From NCBI GenBank assembly GCA_001557505.1, contig LSAX01000007.1, positions 2,790,001 to 2,854,000 on the forward strand: DNA of 64,000 nucleotides, read 5' to 3'. Positions 11,772 through 24,400 of the stretch are shown here, piece by piece. The stretch's first letter is position 1. Every line of letters starts with the position of its first letter. A model generated the notes under the pieces. That model did no database searches. It had not been told where the DNA came from and was given only the letters and a program-made list of their open reading frames with translations. This DNA comes from Reticulascus tulasneorum (taxonomy: Eukaryota > Ascomycota > Sordariomycetes > Glomerellales > Reticulascaceae). The position numbers and the translations under genes are program-made.

Positions 11772-13685
11772 ATGACGAGGCTGCCGCCCGATTCCTTTCT
11801 ACCTTCGGGTGCTCTCGACAACGATCCTCGACTGGCTTTCAATGCGCTGAATGGAATCAACGGAGACCTCTCGTCCAATGTCATTTCGCCCCTGTCGCTC
11901 TCACGCATCGCCAGCCAACAGGGCTACTTCGATAATAATCCCACCTCAGCTCTTCCGCCTGCGAATAACTACGTCTACTCTCCTCTATCGTCGGGCGCTG
12001 TGCGCACTTCGCAACATCCTCAGAGCTTCCTCTCGCCGCACCTACAACCCGCAGCCGCCTCTTACGATCATCGCTCGAGCAGCCTGTCGCCGACCCGCCG
12101 CGGTAAGGTCGGAAGCAGAACCATGTCGGCCGTGGCTTCCCCTTCGCGGAATCCAACCCTTGGCATACCTGCTGCTATGGCTGGCTCAACATCACATCCA
12201 AGATCCGTATCTGCCGATGCAGCCTCGGCTCCCTCCGTGGCCCAGGTCATACGACGTTTAGCCCAGCAGAACGGCCGGATACGGGAAGCATGGGAAGCAG
12301 AACGCAAGTACATGGAGGCGAACCGCGAGCGCGTCGAGGAGGTCTACAAGGAGGAGCGGGCGATCATGGAAGAAGAGCGAGTTGGCTGGGAATCCGAGAA
12401 GGAAGACCTACTGGAGGAGCTTCGCCTACTCAAGGAGCAAGTTCTGGCCTTCCAGAACGACAGGAACAAGCTGCATGGAGCGCTGCAACGGCTCGAGCTG
12501 GAGAAGGCCGGGAAAGTGGCGGGCATTGTCGTACCTCTGACCGGTCTTCGTGCTAGCGGGGCAGACGGCTCCACCAGCGACTCCTCCTTCTCAGGGTCCT
12601 CCTCGCACGCAAGGGATCAGCGGAATGGCATCCCGAATGGAATGCGGAGGCATGACGGCTATTCTTCCTTCCAACCTGGATCTGATGGGGTCTCACCTGC
12701 GCAGATGCGCTCTCATTTCATCAGTCCCGCAAGTTCCAGAATATCTCCGTCTCAGCAGCCTGAATCATCGCCATTCATACCCTTTATACCCAACATGCAT
12801 CTGGCATCCACATCCTCGGCACCGTCCGTCGCCGACTTCTTCGGCTCACAACTTGGCTCGCCCAAAGACGAAATACCAGTCCCCATTGTCGACATTCAGA
12901 CGATCCATCCTGAGCTTGAGGGCATTCCGCTAAAGGCTCCTACTATCCAGAGGAGTACGTTCACCGATTCTGAGCCCTCGTCATCGAACTCGAAGACATC
13001 GTCGCGCAACACATCGCCTCCCAGCGATCCGGGTAAGCTCAAGCGAGGCAATTCCAAAGAGCAAACCCTCCGGCTCTTCGCCGTTGATGAGTCGGACAGG
13101 CTTGTCATGCATGCTGGTCATACCCCGAGTCACTCTCTGTCATTCTTTCCAACCGCAGCTAGCACCGAAGTAGCAACGGTTGTCGGTGACAGCGGCGGCT
13201 CTACCCCCACCTTGGGGCATGCAGACTTGGCTCATCCCGACACCAACGGTTCCAAAGGGAAGGGCATTGATTACGACGTTCATGCAGAGGCCGCCGATTT
13301 CGAGGAGGACGGCCATCCGGAGCAGACCAATCTGGATCTCACGGACGATGTCGAATTGAAAGGGCCTTTGATGGTTAGAAATATTCCGGCTCACGATGAG
13401 ATCTTCTTTCGACGCCTATCCGACAAGCTTGAGGAAGTAAGCCGTGGCGAGGATGCCGTACCAACTTGCCTCAAAGATGCTGTTGACGACAATGTCGCCG
13501 GTTCATCGAACGTCAAAGAGAACGTCCCTGCCGCCAAAGAGGGTGCCGACGACGCGATTGACTCAAGTTCCACCACGGACAAAGATGATGCTCCAACCAC
13601 GAAACCCAAAGGCGATGAAAATGACATTCCCCTGAAACTCAAGAAGAGCAACAACTTCGGCGCCCCATTTGGCGCCATGTCCTAG
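11772..13685 (+). CDS. fungal coiled-coil protein with disordered Ser/Pro-rich flanks
   Basis: Single exon, 637 aa from ATG 11772 (context TTACCATGACG), preferred over the in-frame upstream start at 11637 because the extra 45 residues look like translated leader. Residues 1-155 are Ser/Pro/Ala-rich and disordered. Residues 157-246 form a long charged coiled coil (heptads around E-A-E-R-K-Y-M-E and E-E-L-R-L-L-K-E-Q-V). The remainder is low-complexity with acidic patches, ending in K-L-K-K-S-N-N-F-G-A-P-F-G. That Asn-Phe-Gly-Ala-Pro-Phe-Gly tail looks like a conserved short motif of this fungal family, from memory only. No enzymatic domain is visible, and the function is unknown. A scaffold or cytoskeleton-linked role is only a guess from the coiled coil. 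Confidence 0.85.
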   Translation: MTRLPPDSFLPSGALDNDPRLAFNALNGINGDLSSNVISPLSLSRIASQQGYFDNNPTSALPPANNYVYSPLSSGAVRTSQHPQSFLSPHLQPAAASYDHRSSSLSPTRRGKVGSRTMSAVASPSRNPTLGIPAAMAGSTSHPRSVSADAASAPSVAQVIRRLAQQNGRIREAWEAERKYMEANRERVEEVYKEERAIMEEERVGWESEKEDLLEELRLLKEQVLAFQNDRNKLHGALQRLELEKAGKVAGIVVPLTGLRASGADGSTSDSSFSGSSSHARDQRNGIPNGMRRHDGYSSFQPGSDGVSPAQMRSHFISPASSRISPSQQPESSPFIPFIPNMHLASTSSAPSVADFFGSQLGSPKDEIPVPIVDIQTIHPELEGIPLKAPTIQRSTFTDSEPSSSNSKTSSRNTSPPSDPGKLKRGNSKEQTLRLFAVDESDRLVMHAGHTPSHSLSFFPTAASTEVATVVGDSGGSTPTLGHADLAHPDTNGSKGKGIDYDVHAEAADFEEDGHPEQTNLDLTDDVELKGPLMVRNIPAHDEIFFRRLSDKLEEVSRGEDAVPTCLKDAVDDNVAGSSNVKENVPAAKEGADDAIDSSSTTDKDDAPTTKPKGDENDIPLKLKKSNNFGAPFGAMS

Positions 13686-15168
13686 AGCACTTCACCCGGA
13701 CTCACACCCACCCCACTCTTCAAATCGAACTCGGACGTGCATGGTATTCACCATCCCTTCTCACATCACCAACATACAATTCTCATAATTGCTACGCGAC
13801 GACTTTGCACATACTCAGCCTTCTTGTATATAACTTACAGGCTATGCTCACTCGTTCCGCCCGATTGGGCCCCACACAACTAGACACGTTTTATATTTCC
13901 CTTTGTACATGATTCTGTTCTAACAGGTGGATTGATTCTTTGGCGGCGATAGACTTGGTTGGAAGGTCTGATTGGCCTTGGACGGCCCTGGTGCTTTAGA
14001 AAAGCGAACCCCTTTGATTCCCCCTTTTTAACGGATGGGCTTTACGGTTGATTACACAAAATGCACAATACCCCCTGAGGATTTTGTTTCCTCTTCACGA
14101 CTTTGATTTTCTGATTTCATTTGCATGGAGGCGGTTGATGTCTCACGCCCGCTGCTGGGGTACGCGGGACTGTTTGCTGGGCACGACATGAATACTTCAG
14201 TGGGTAGCCTCGTGAGGGTAGGCCGGGTGGGAATGCTGTTGGGGGCATTCGTTTTGCATTCAAGGCAGGCTGGTTATGATGGATGGTGGTATGGCATGGG
14301 CTTGCGGCATTCTGGCAGTAAAGTCATAAAAAAAGATGTACCAAATGAGGACCTGTACGGACCAACGACCTTGCCATTGTTCGGCTACAGCGGACATGCT
14401 CTCTGCAGTGCATGCTGGGCGTGGACTGAATCCCTGAGATGCTCAGGCCCTGTTTGCTCATGCCGAGGGCATGTTTGCTGAGAAGTGGCAAGGTTGAATA
14501 GAAGCTCCGAGCTTTCCAGTTCTTCAGTACCAAGACCTTAGAGAAGACTGAGCGAAGAAAACAAGATTGGGCTTCTGCCATTGGCCTCAACTTCAATTTT
14601 TATCCCTGGTGCTCACCTGGAATGCGCGTGAACATGTAGATGACGTTGGCTCCGCAAGGCGATCGCAGCAACATCAGGGTGCTGCTCGGCGGATAGGCAT
14701 TTAGATGATTAATTATACGACGTCATGGTTGGCTCTGGCGATCCGACGAGCTCGAGCACTTGGGGCAGATCGCAGGCTGGGGACAGATGATACTTGGGCA
14801 ACATCGTTGTATAAACGGTTTACAATATCGCTGGACTTTAGGAGAGCACAAAACACAGACATGGCACGCATTGCTAGTTCTAGATCTCTTTCTTTCATTT
14901 TCAATTTCAAGAGCATTACCCGTGTTCCCAATCTGTGCAGCGCCATGAACTCTAAATAACAAGAAACCACTCTTAACCAGTTCTCCGTTTGAAGCAAGTG
15001 ATGATATCCAATCTGTTAAAACACCAAACCTATTCCGACCTCCCGACCCCTCCTTTGAAGACATGCCATTCTATGGAAGCGAAAACAATAACTTCCTTTG
15101 TAACCGTGGTCGTAAGACCCTAACCTGTTGTACCTCTCACACCACCGCTTGTTGCGCGCGGGGGTTTT
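13686..15168. other. intergenic, convergent 3' regions
   Basis: The 3' flanks of the coiled-coil gene (plus) and ISN1 (minus) meet here. No gene is supported in the 1.5 kb. T-rich stretches soon after 13,700 are compatible with the 3' UTR and polyadenylation of the coiled-coil gene. Confidence 0.5.
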
Positions 15169-16908
15169 CTAGCAAAGCTTCTTGGACATCAAGTCAGTCA
15201 GCTCATCCAGCAGCTCCACCGTCTCCGCCGGGCTCGCGATCCAGGCCGTCGTGCCCACGCTGCGGGCCTTGAAATCGTTACTTCCGGCGCTGAGGAACTG
15301 GTCGCCGACGTGCAGCGTGTTCTCCCCGCCGATGGACCCGCCTTCCTTGCCGGCGAACCAGTTCTGGCAGACCGTCACGCCCCAGCTCTTGTCGCCGATG
15401 TCGACGAACACGTCCCGCCCGCCGTTGAAGGCGCAGAACGGCACGCGCCGTCCTTGGGGCGTAGCGGGCGACCGGCCGGCTGCCTGTGCCGGTGAGCCTA
15501 GCGCCGAGAGCTCGAGGATCTTCTGCACGACGAGGACGGTTTCCTCGAGGCTCTCGCGGGGGATGCGCACGTCGGTCGTGGGGATGATACCTACCGCGCG
15601 GTCCTTGCGGAGGATCGTGGCGGGGAGGTTCATGGTCTTGACGCAGTCCTGCAGGGCGGCCTCGGCGACGTCGAGGAGGCCGGCGATGTCGTTTTCGGAC
15701 CAGGTTGCCATTTCGGGGGTGAGCCACTGAGAGCGGGGGACCTGGGCGAGGAGGTGCGGGGCGGAGGGGGAGAACTCGAAGAGGTAGTTTGCCTCGCCGC
15801 CCATGATGACAATGTTATGCTTTTGCTGGGGTGTGAGATCTGCCGAGAGGGAGATGGCGTCCAGGAGGCCGTGGAGGCGCTCGTAATACCGGTCGGCTGT
15901 GGTGTACCCAGCAGCCGTGACGATGCCTATCTTGATGTTCTTCTTGAGTAGATCTGTGCCGTGTTAGCCTCCATTTCGAGGCAAGAGTCTGGAAGCCACT
16001 TACCGAGAAGCCGTGGAATGATAGGGTTCGAGGGTTCCAGGCTCTGCCCATCATCGTAGAGCGTCACGTCACCGTCGAAAGTAGCAAGCTGCAAAGTCCC
16101 GGTCGTGACGGCCATGATCTGGGCCGAGTTGAGTATCAATCGCACGTCATTGAAGGACGGCGAGACATAGCGTCTCGAGGAGATGTAGCGTTTGCGGTCC
16201 TGGTACTTGAATGCTGCTTCAAGCGGCAGGCGGGTGAAGAAGGGGCCGACGCCGGGGACGAGCATCGTCAGCTTGGATGGGAGGTTGTTCAGGTTGTCCT
16301 GACGGTTGACTTTTGCTAGGGGTCAGAGACGGTGCCTGCCAGTCGGGAAGGGGGGGGGGACTCGCTGTGGTCATCGATCATATGCTCGACATCTCGCAGG
16401 ATTTCGGCATAGCGACGATGTGCTTCTTCTGCCATCCGGTTCACGCCTGTTTCGTGGGGCTCAAACACGCCGGTCGGCTGGGAGTAGAGCACGAAGGGCA
16501 CTGCCAGCAGTCCCTTGACCCATTCTGGTTTTCACTTAGCTTGGTCACAGTGAAAGGAAGTAGATTTCAAAGAGATATTCGTGTGCAAATGCTATGACCA
16601 AGGCCCCAATGGATTTGACCACGCTCATCTCACACCCCTTCCCTGGTCCTGTACAGGCGCAGCGGTCATCTCCAGATGGGCGGTGAAGGAGCAACCACTT
16701 AGTTGCAATGACGATGATAACAAACAAACAAAAAATAATAACAGCCACATTCTACCATTCTCATTATCGTACCTATGAATTGATCCCGTCTATGGGTTTT
16801 AAGAGCATCTACGCCAAGGGTTAGTCCCGGTCTAGACTTACAGGACGGAGGGGCCAGAGAGGGGGGTCTTGCGGTAAACTTACACTCAACTCGATAACGG
16901 GTCGTCAT
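15169..16908 (-). CDS. ISN1: IMP-specific 5'-nucleotidase
   Basis: Five exons on the minus strand: 16908-16884, 16808-16773, 16524-16366, 16315-16004 and 15953-15169, giving 438 aa, close to the 450 aa of yeast Isn1. The protein hydrolyses IMP to inosine in purine salvage and is cytosolic. Recognition rests on the N-terminal M-T-T-R-Y-R-V-E, the HAD-like nucleophile motif F-D-G-D-V-T-L-Y (residues about 153-160), G-I-V-T-A-A-G-Y, N-G-G-R-D-V-F-V-D-I-G-D-K-S and H-V-G-D-Q-F ending in N-D-F-K-A-R. Introns are 75, 248, 50 and 50 nt. The third (16365-16316) only keeps the frame if it uses a GC donor (GCGAGT) with CTGAC branch and CTAG acceptor; the nearby GT would break the frame. The second intron (248 nt) is long for this genome. 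Stop TAG at 15171-15169. Confidence 0.93.
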
Positions 16909-17428
16909 GATGGGCTAAGGGCGCACGCACACTTCCTTCAGCACTGCAAAAATAAAAGACGGCAAGATGGGATAGACTCGAATCCGCCGATTGGAAGTCT
17001 ATGCATTGTTCGAAGCAGAGAGTCCAGAGCTCGAAGCTCAGCCAAAGAAGGTGAGAAAGGGAGGAGAGGGTTATGAAAGGTCACTGCCGGAGCCGGCCGG
17101 TTCCACCTTAAACGTGGCCGTGGCACCGTGGCTAACCGGAGGTCACTAAAATGTGTGTGGCTTGACTTACTGACCCCAAACAAGGGGGTGACATCACATG
17201 GCTGAAGCTCAGATTCGTCTACTCTTCACCAACTCGACACGACAAGACAGATCACTCGGATACCTCAATTGGCCAATGTTAAAGCGAGACATGGAATCAA
17301 ATGATTGATATTTCGGAACAGTTTGATCAAGATAATATGTACAGGAAGCCAAGATGACACTTATTTTCCACGAGTAATCTGCAGACTAATCTCTCGCTTT
17401 TCCACCATCAATCGTCCCTGCCTACAGT
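16909..17428. other. intergenic between ISN1 start and the Cys-rich gene's end
   Basis: About 520 bp holding the ISN1 promoter (minus strand) and the 3' flank of the secreted Cys-rich gene. No gene seen. Confidence 0.5.
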
Positions 17429-18225
17429 CTAGAAACCCGTCCCGGTAGGGCAAGTGACGCTGACGGTGTTGGTTCGGGTTATGCAGCCGCTTGGGCAAGC
17501 AGTGGCACATCCGGTGACGTAGAGAACCGTCTTGGGAGCAGCGCAGCCGCAAGGAATCGCCAGGTTCTCCTGGAATGTGCAGTTGGGAATGGGGCATCGG
17601 AGGACGGAGCAGTCAGCCGGCGCCGTGGTCCTGGTCACCGTGGGGCAGGTCGGCGTGGAAGTGGTCCTGGGCGGCAGGGTTGTGATGCCAATGCTGACAC
17701 TTGGCCTGGTAGACGTGGTGCTCCTGGTGCTGGTAGTGCTGGTGGTGCTGGTGGTCGACGGGCGGCGGGTTGTGCGAACCCTGCGCGAGCTTGTGGTCGA
17801 AGTTGTCGAAGTCGTCGTGGGCACGCACGGCAAGAGAAGCGTCCTGTAGTCAACACCGCAGCCGTTGTAGGGGCAAGCTGCCTCGCATGGAGCGAGCAGC
17901 GTGGCAGTTGGTACCGAAGCTGGGCAGCCGCATGGAACCTGAACCGTCGAGACGAACTGGCAGTTTCCGTTGGCGCAGCTTCGCGAACGGCTGCACTGCG
18001 GGGCCAGCGCCTCCTTCGTTATGGTCGGGCAGACAACATCAGCCTCAGCTGCAATTGCAAAGCTGTAGACTATTGTCAGCCATCCGCAACGAGTCAATGA
18101 CCTCTGAGGTCTTCCGAGTTCCTGTGCACAAGGCACCGAGCAACACGAAAGACTTTCGATAAGTCAAGGGAGATGACTACTTACCCGGCAAGTGCCGAAA
18201 GCACAACAGGGACGAAGAACTTCAT
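17429..18225 (-). CDS. secreted protein with two tandem 10-cysteine domains and a Thr/Ser linker
   Basis: Two exons: 18225-18185 and 18062-17429, 224 aa, separated by a 122-nt GTAAGT...CTACAG intron that splits the signal peptide. The N-terminus M-K-F-F-V-P-V-V-L-S-A-L-A-G is a clear secretion signal, probably cleaved near A-E-A. The mature protein has 20 cysteines in two copies of one pattern: C-x11-C-x(4,5)-C-x4-C-x9-C-x-C-x(11,12)-C-x3-C-x(3,4)-C-x10-C (residues about 25-92 and 148-218). Each copy has the P-C-G-C centre. A Thr/Ser/Arg-rich linker of about 50 residues, likely O-glycosylated, joins them. Even cysteine numbers suggest disulfides. A sequence reading TTATAT (about 18287-18293, minus strand) lies about 65 nt upstream of the ATG. 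No known enzymatic fold is recognised. A cell-wall or apoplastic/effector-like role is inference. Confidence 0.8.
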
Positions 18226-21200
18226 GATGTCGAAAGGCTTCAACTGGATATGCTTTGCCCCCTCGTGTTAGCTGGGTCTGCGAGGCAATATAAGGAGCAG
18301 GCCACCAGACTGCTCACCTTTTAAAAGTTTACAACCTTACTTGGGGCCTTGCTATGCAGATTATCTTTTGCCGGGGAGTTTTCTTGACTTGCGAAGAATC
18401 ACCAAGAGCGGCAACGACCTGGGGAATAAGAGGCTTGTTATATATACTTCCAAGTGGGACTGCGAGAGGGAACCTTCCCGTTTCCGTGCCTTCTTTATCT
18501 CGATGAATTGCGGGGAGACACAGTTCATAGAGGCCCTCGAGGTCTCCAGCCAATGCGTCGACGGTTCTGAATGAAGTGGCACCTACCTACCAGACTTTGG
18601 TCGGGCTGATCCTCGCGCATCCACTTTACTGAGGTTACAGCTGGTTGATATGGAAAATACTCCATACATTAAAACTTACCGTTTGTTTCTTCCGCCTGCC
18701 GGAAGAGAAACAAGTTAGCCCGGGGGGGTCTCTTCTCAGCAGAGGGGGAGACGAGCGGTTGATAACATTGCTCCTAAGGGACGGCTAGTCCGCCTTTCCG
18801 GAATGAGACTTGCTGCCTGCTTCGTCCTACGCGAAGCACCTTTGTTTACAACTGCCCGAACAGCATGCACCTCTTGCAGCCCCTGGGGTATGTTATTTTT
18901 GGATATCTCACATGCGGAGACATCATCACAATCGCCACGCCGAGCACTTTGAACCTCCTCGTTCTCCTCAAAATCCTGGAAAACGAAAGAACGCAAAGGC
19001 GATCCGAATATTTTACTCGTCATGTGCCTTCAACGATCACTATCGTACCGCTGGACGCCACTCAGATCTACCATGCAACCTCAGAGCGGGTGCTAGTGAG
19101 TAGTCTAACCTCCGTTCTTCATGGTGGATGGAACACTAGAGCATGGGAAGCCACCAAATTCTTCAAGATGAGCGAAGTGGCGCTGCGGGGTGCATGGCTC
19201 AACGTTACTACCGCCAGGCACAGGACAGGGCCAGGAACCACCTGCCAAACATGGAGAGCTGTCTAGCCTGCCCGAGGTCTAGATGGGGAACCTCAATCTG
19301 TGGCCGCTCCGGCCACTGAAAGATCTATCTGGTCCCACAGACCTCCTATCATGGTATTGACCCGGCCGACAGCCGATACGAACACATCAAATTTCGAACC
19401 ACAGCCTGGCTATTACCTTGTACAACGCCTTCCTCGGCTGAAGCAGAGTCATCGAGAGAACACGACCAAAACAGGCGGTGGTGCTGGGGCGGACGGGTCG
19501 TCGGCCTGGATCCACTCACTATAAGCTTAATGAACGACGATCTGACGCGGCACAACCGAACAGGCAAACAAGTCTTGATTCCCCAGCGCGGGAACCACCA
19601 ATCAGCGAGTCGCCCACCTAGGGACGAAGATCAAACGATTGGTCTCCCCACAGAATGGGGCAGGGATATTCAGCCTCCCTTTAGCCTGTTGGGTTGCAAT
19701 CACCAGACGACAAACCATGATTCTAGATCTGTGATGGGCTTCATATGTTTTCATCTGGCCGGTGTCAAAAATAGCCGCATTTCATCAGGCCGCATCCCAC
19801 TCCAAGAGTGCGAGCAACTCTGGTGTGAGGAACAATACAGGCTCTCTTTGAGCTCCCACCCTAAAGCCGCGTTGAACTATCTGTTCGAGCGGCATGCACA
19901 GTGACGACAGCCACTCCATCGACGATAATGGAGCTGAACGAGGTAGGAGAGTCGGAAAAGCAGGTGCTTTTTGGGCTGAAATTCTTGGTTCGAGACGATG
20001 TTGGGATATTGCTTAGACCTTCACTTCGTAAACCTGGTTTTGAGGATCTCGCGGTTTCCCCAGACAAACCTCCGGAATCCTTTCCCACGAACTCTGAGAA
20101 TCTGGTTCTTTCCGACACACGCAAGTTTCTCGAGATGAAAAGGAAAAAAAGGGGCCGCGGTATATACAACTTTTAAAGAAGCACGGAGAATTTACGCCGC
20201 TGGTGCGGAGAACGATGGAGTCACCCAACTGCGTCTTGATGAGTGACCCCTTTACACGGATGCAGTAGGAATAAACCCATTGGCCGGGAACCCTCCGTAG
20301 ACCAGGTCAAGATGCATCTGATATCCAAAGCCGAGCGAAGGCCCTCTCAACAACCCGCATCTAGAAGCGTCGTTGTACCATTTGCCCGACCTTACATACC
20401 CACCAGCATGCGTCATATTAGCCCCCTCACCCACCTGCTCCTGAACTCACTCAGAAGTATACCGCTCTCCTCCTCCACCTGTGAAGATCCTGCCTTATGT
20501 CTCGCCACCCCGCAAACTCCCTGCGCTTCTATGCTTTACGGATACTCTCACGTTGCGCACCTCTGGGCCTCTGGCTTGGCCAGTCCTCTGCCCGCTCCTC
20601 GCAACCGGGTTGTCTTGCCTGTCCCGCCTTACCCTGTACGCTTGAACAGTGCGGCGGATCTGCTCCGCATCACAGGATGAGTGATGAACCATCCCGTTCA
20701 ACGGAGTGGCCTCTCTAGCTTTCCGAGCCTGGTTCACGTTCTCGTCTTGGCCTGCATGCCCGCTTCTTGAGGCTTGGCCAGCGGAGAAGGACCTCGAACT
20801 GTGCCACTCTTCGAAAGCCGACACTTTCCGCGCCAAAGAGAGCATCGCACAATGTAAAGACGTCAAACTTGAATGAATCCGTCATGTCTTTTGGGGGTAA
20901 TCCTAACTCACTAGCAATACCGACTACAGGGATCCTCACACCACAGGTCAATCAGCGTGGACAACCTCCCCCTCCAGATGCTTGCCAATTTCCCCCCCAA
21001 CAAAAGTGTATGGAATCATGACGACGATGACCTCCGTGGCGCCTAGCCGCCGTTACGCAACGGCCTCAATTCCATGTCCCAAATAACGGACTCGCGCCCG
21101 ACTTACCTTGAGCAGTTTCCTCTCCATCGATAACCCCTCCGCGACCCCCATCGTTTGCACGTTCTACAGCTCTTGAGGATATCTTTCTCCATTGGTCCTT

Positions 21201-21461
21201 CTGATAGCCTGTCTCGTGGGTTTCAAGCTCTTTCTTTCTGCGGGGTACTCGTGAATCATTTCTTCGTCTTCTTTCTGCTCTTTCTTGGAAAACACCATCC
21301 CGTTGAACAGTTCAACGTGTCATGTCCTTCGCTACATCCTCCCCCTTTCGTCTCTTTGAGTTCAAGCCCCATACTTCGTCCTGCTGCAACATCCCACAAC
21401 AAGGATGCTTGGTATTGCCATGCCCATTTATCTCTACATATCACATTTCCTATGCCTAGCA
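18226..21461. other. intergenic, no supported gene
   Basis: About 3.2 kb between the secreted Cys-rich gene and the importin gene end. The only frame with some protein-like character is 19928-20176 (82 codons from ATG, basic C-terminus), which lacks other support. Nothing else seen. Confidence 0.45.
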
Positions 21462-24400
21462 CTAGCTTGCGCCGCCGTTGATGGTCCCGGCAGCGCCGCC
21501 AGCCTGTTGTTGTTGCAACGCTGCCATTTGCGCTTGGGCGTTTTCGGTCGCCTTGGCCATGATTGCTTGGAGTCCGGCTTGGTCCTCTGCGGACAGGTGT
21601 GAGGCTAGAGAAGCGTAGAATTGCGGCTGTTCTTCCTCCATTTCTGCAAATTGGTTAGCTCTGCGCAGGCATACGGATAGCGACATCGCTCACTCATTAA
21701 TGTGGCACTGAAGAGCTGATACGGATCGACCTTGTCTAGCGGGGACTCCAGAAGGACAGAGTCCTCGCCCAAATCGTCCTCAATCTCGTCATCTTCGACG
21801 CCGCGGCTGAACTTTTGCGCCTTGTGAATCACGTGTTAGCAAATCCCAACAGACACCACAAAAGGGGCACCAACCTCTTCGTTCAAGAATTCGAGGTAGG
21901 CAGTGCTTCCATCTCGGACGTCCTCGGAGTCATCCTCTTCCGGCGCGTCCTCAGTGGCCCAATTCGTTTCATCCTCGTTCCACTCATCTTCCTCGCCGTA
22001 GTCGTAAGTTGATGCCTCGAGGTATGTATCATCCCTCAGAGCTTCTTCTCGGTCTTTGCAAGTCAGCATTTTGCTACCATTGGCTGAAACGGGAAAACTT
22101 ACTCTTCATTGCTGCCGGCAGGGTCCGGAATAGCTCGGTGATTCCGTGGAGTAACCTCGGCCATCCTACCGAAACACTTTGCGGGACCTGATCGGCTTTG
22201 AGGCTCAACAACGCAGAGATTGCGACTATACATAGTTTCTTATCATGGACACGCGCGAAATTCGACATGCTACCGAACCAGAGACTGAAGAATCTGTTGG
22301 TCCAGCCCTTAGTCTCGAGAATGTGAAGCGTCAGTATTGGGTTGTAGTGGATCGCGTTGATGACCATCTCCATGAGATGGATCTTGTATGCCTTGACCTT
22401 CACGTCCTGGACGATGAAGACACTCATGGCGAAGTTAATGAACTCATGGACATAGTTGTCGATGCTGCCTCTCAGATTGAGCATCATGGCTTCGGCGAGC
22501 TTGCAAGCGCAGATTCTGTCGACACCGCCGACCTTGCCCTCGGCGAACATGTCGGATATCATGGAGTACAGGGCCTCGATATACTCTGGCTTCTGGAGCA
22601 GATGGCCAGATCCATATTGTACAAAGTTATCGAGAGCTGGAAGCATGTCCTCAAGATAGAGCTCGGCGCCAGCCTTGAAGGTTGCGTGGATAAGTTCGAA
22701 AGCCTGCCACATTGTCGGAGAGATCGCCTTGGCAGCGAATGTACAACTGTCGATAATCTCGAAGATCTCGTTGTACAGATCGTAAAGCTTGTTCTCTAAT
22801 GTCACCTGGATGACAGGCATCAGAACAGCCTCGATATGGAGGAGCACATCTGGTGTGCTCTCGAGGGTAAGTATTAAGGTGCCGATCGTCTGTAGAACAC
22901 CCAGGGCTGTGATGCTCTTCTCGTCCAGATAATCGCCGAACTCGTCGTCGCCGACAGCCTTCTCGTTCTTCTCGAGCACTTCTCGAACAATCCTCAGGTA
23001 CGTATCTCGCAGCTGTTCACTGAGCGCAACCGCAAATGGCGTCAACTCCGTGGCAAAGACCTCGACAAAGTCCTCCATCACGTTCGCGAGGGCATCGATA
23101 TCAGCCTCGTTGGCAAGCTTCAGCAATTGCTGCATGATGGTGGGTATACTCTGCTGCATGCTGGTTCGGATTATGTCGTGCCTGATGAGTGGCTGCAGTG
23201 CAAGCGCCGCCGTTACACGAACGGGCAGTGCGGGATCGGCCATGCAGTCAAGGATATGTCGGTAAATGGTTAGGAGGTTGTTTTGATCCTGGAAGTTCAA
23301 CTGTTCAAACTTCTCGATGGTATCACAGGCACGGGCACGGAGATAGCCCTGGGAGCTCGTGAAGTCGGGGAAAACGTATCGGACGAGGAAATACTCGACC
23401 TGATCCGCGATAGGACTCTTCTTTCCCAGGATCACCGGGGCCAGAGTGCCGATCATCCTCAGAGCGCCCTCCTTGGCGATGTGGTTCTTCTTGTCATCTG
23501 GGGCTTGTTCGTATTCGTTCACGACAGCGTTGACAAAAGTGAGGATCTCGAACGTCTGTTTCCGTCGTGTCTTGGTTAGAGCAACGAGGAAGTTTGTGGC
23601 AGCAACATCCGGTGCTGATGCTTCCTCGTAGAAATTGAGTTTTCGGTGCAGGTACTCATGCGGCTCATCCTCAAACTTCTCGATGTCATCCTCCGACAGA
23701 CACAGAACCGGGAAGACGAAGTGGGTGACCAGGTTCGTCAGGTGTGGCTTCAGATGTGTCCACATCTCCTTGGGCCGCACCGATTCGTCGAGGAACACCA
23801 AAGTGTACGAGAGACATGGCCTGCTCAGCCACGATGTCTTGGAAACCCACTTCTCAATCTCTTGAAGGTAGTGCTTGAGAATTTCAGGTGCGATGGTAGC
23901 CGAGAAATTCTTCGCGAACTGGACCGCGCCCTCGTCTTTTGTGTTGGAGACCGATTGCGTATTTCCGTGTCTGGCAGAGTTAGCTTGCATTCAAAGCTCC
24001 CAGCGCAGGCGTTCCCTACCTGACAAACAACCGATTGAGGTTGAAGTAGGCCCATTTCTTTGCCTTCCACCAGTGGTGTTTCTCGCGTTCAAAAGGGTCA
24101 TCGGCCATGGCCCCAGCAGGGATGGTCTTGGAGACGGTCTGGAGGAAGACAGAGCACCAGCCAATGTTGGGCTGTTGCTGTCGGAGGAAGGTTGATAGTT
24201 CGAGCTGTAGCCCGTTAGCTAGAGTCTATGACAAGGGCTCGGAGAACGGAGTAATCTGACCCAAGTCGCGTGCTTGTATGCCTTGAGAGCCAAATGAAGC
24301 ATCTCACCGGCTTCTTCGCTCTCCTGGTTGACCAGCTCGTTACATATGGTCAAGAGCCTCGGGAAGCTGGCCTCGATAATGTTGTCGAAATGGGACCTGT

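Noticed and set aside
15182..15730. 182-codon frame antisense to ISN1
   Set aside because: Shadow of the conserved ISN1 coding strand in a GC-rich exon.
19928..20176. 82-codon frame with basic C-terminus (K-R-K-K-R-G-R-G)
   Set aside because: Somewhat protein-like, but no promoter, intron or family evidence; not enough to call a gene.
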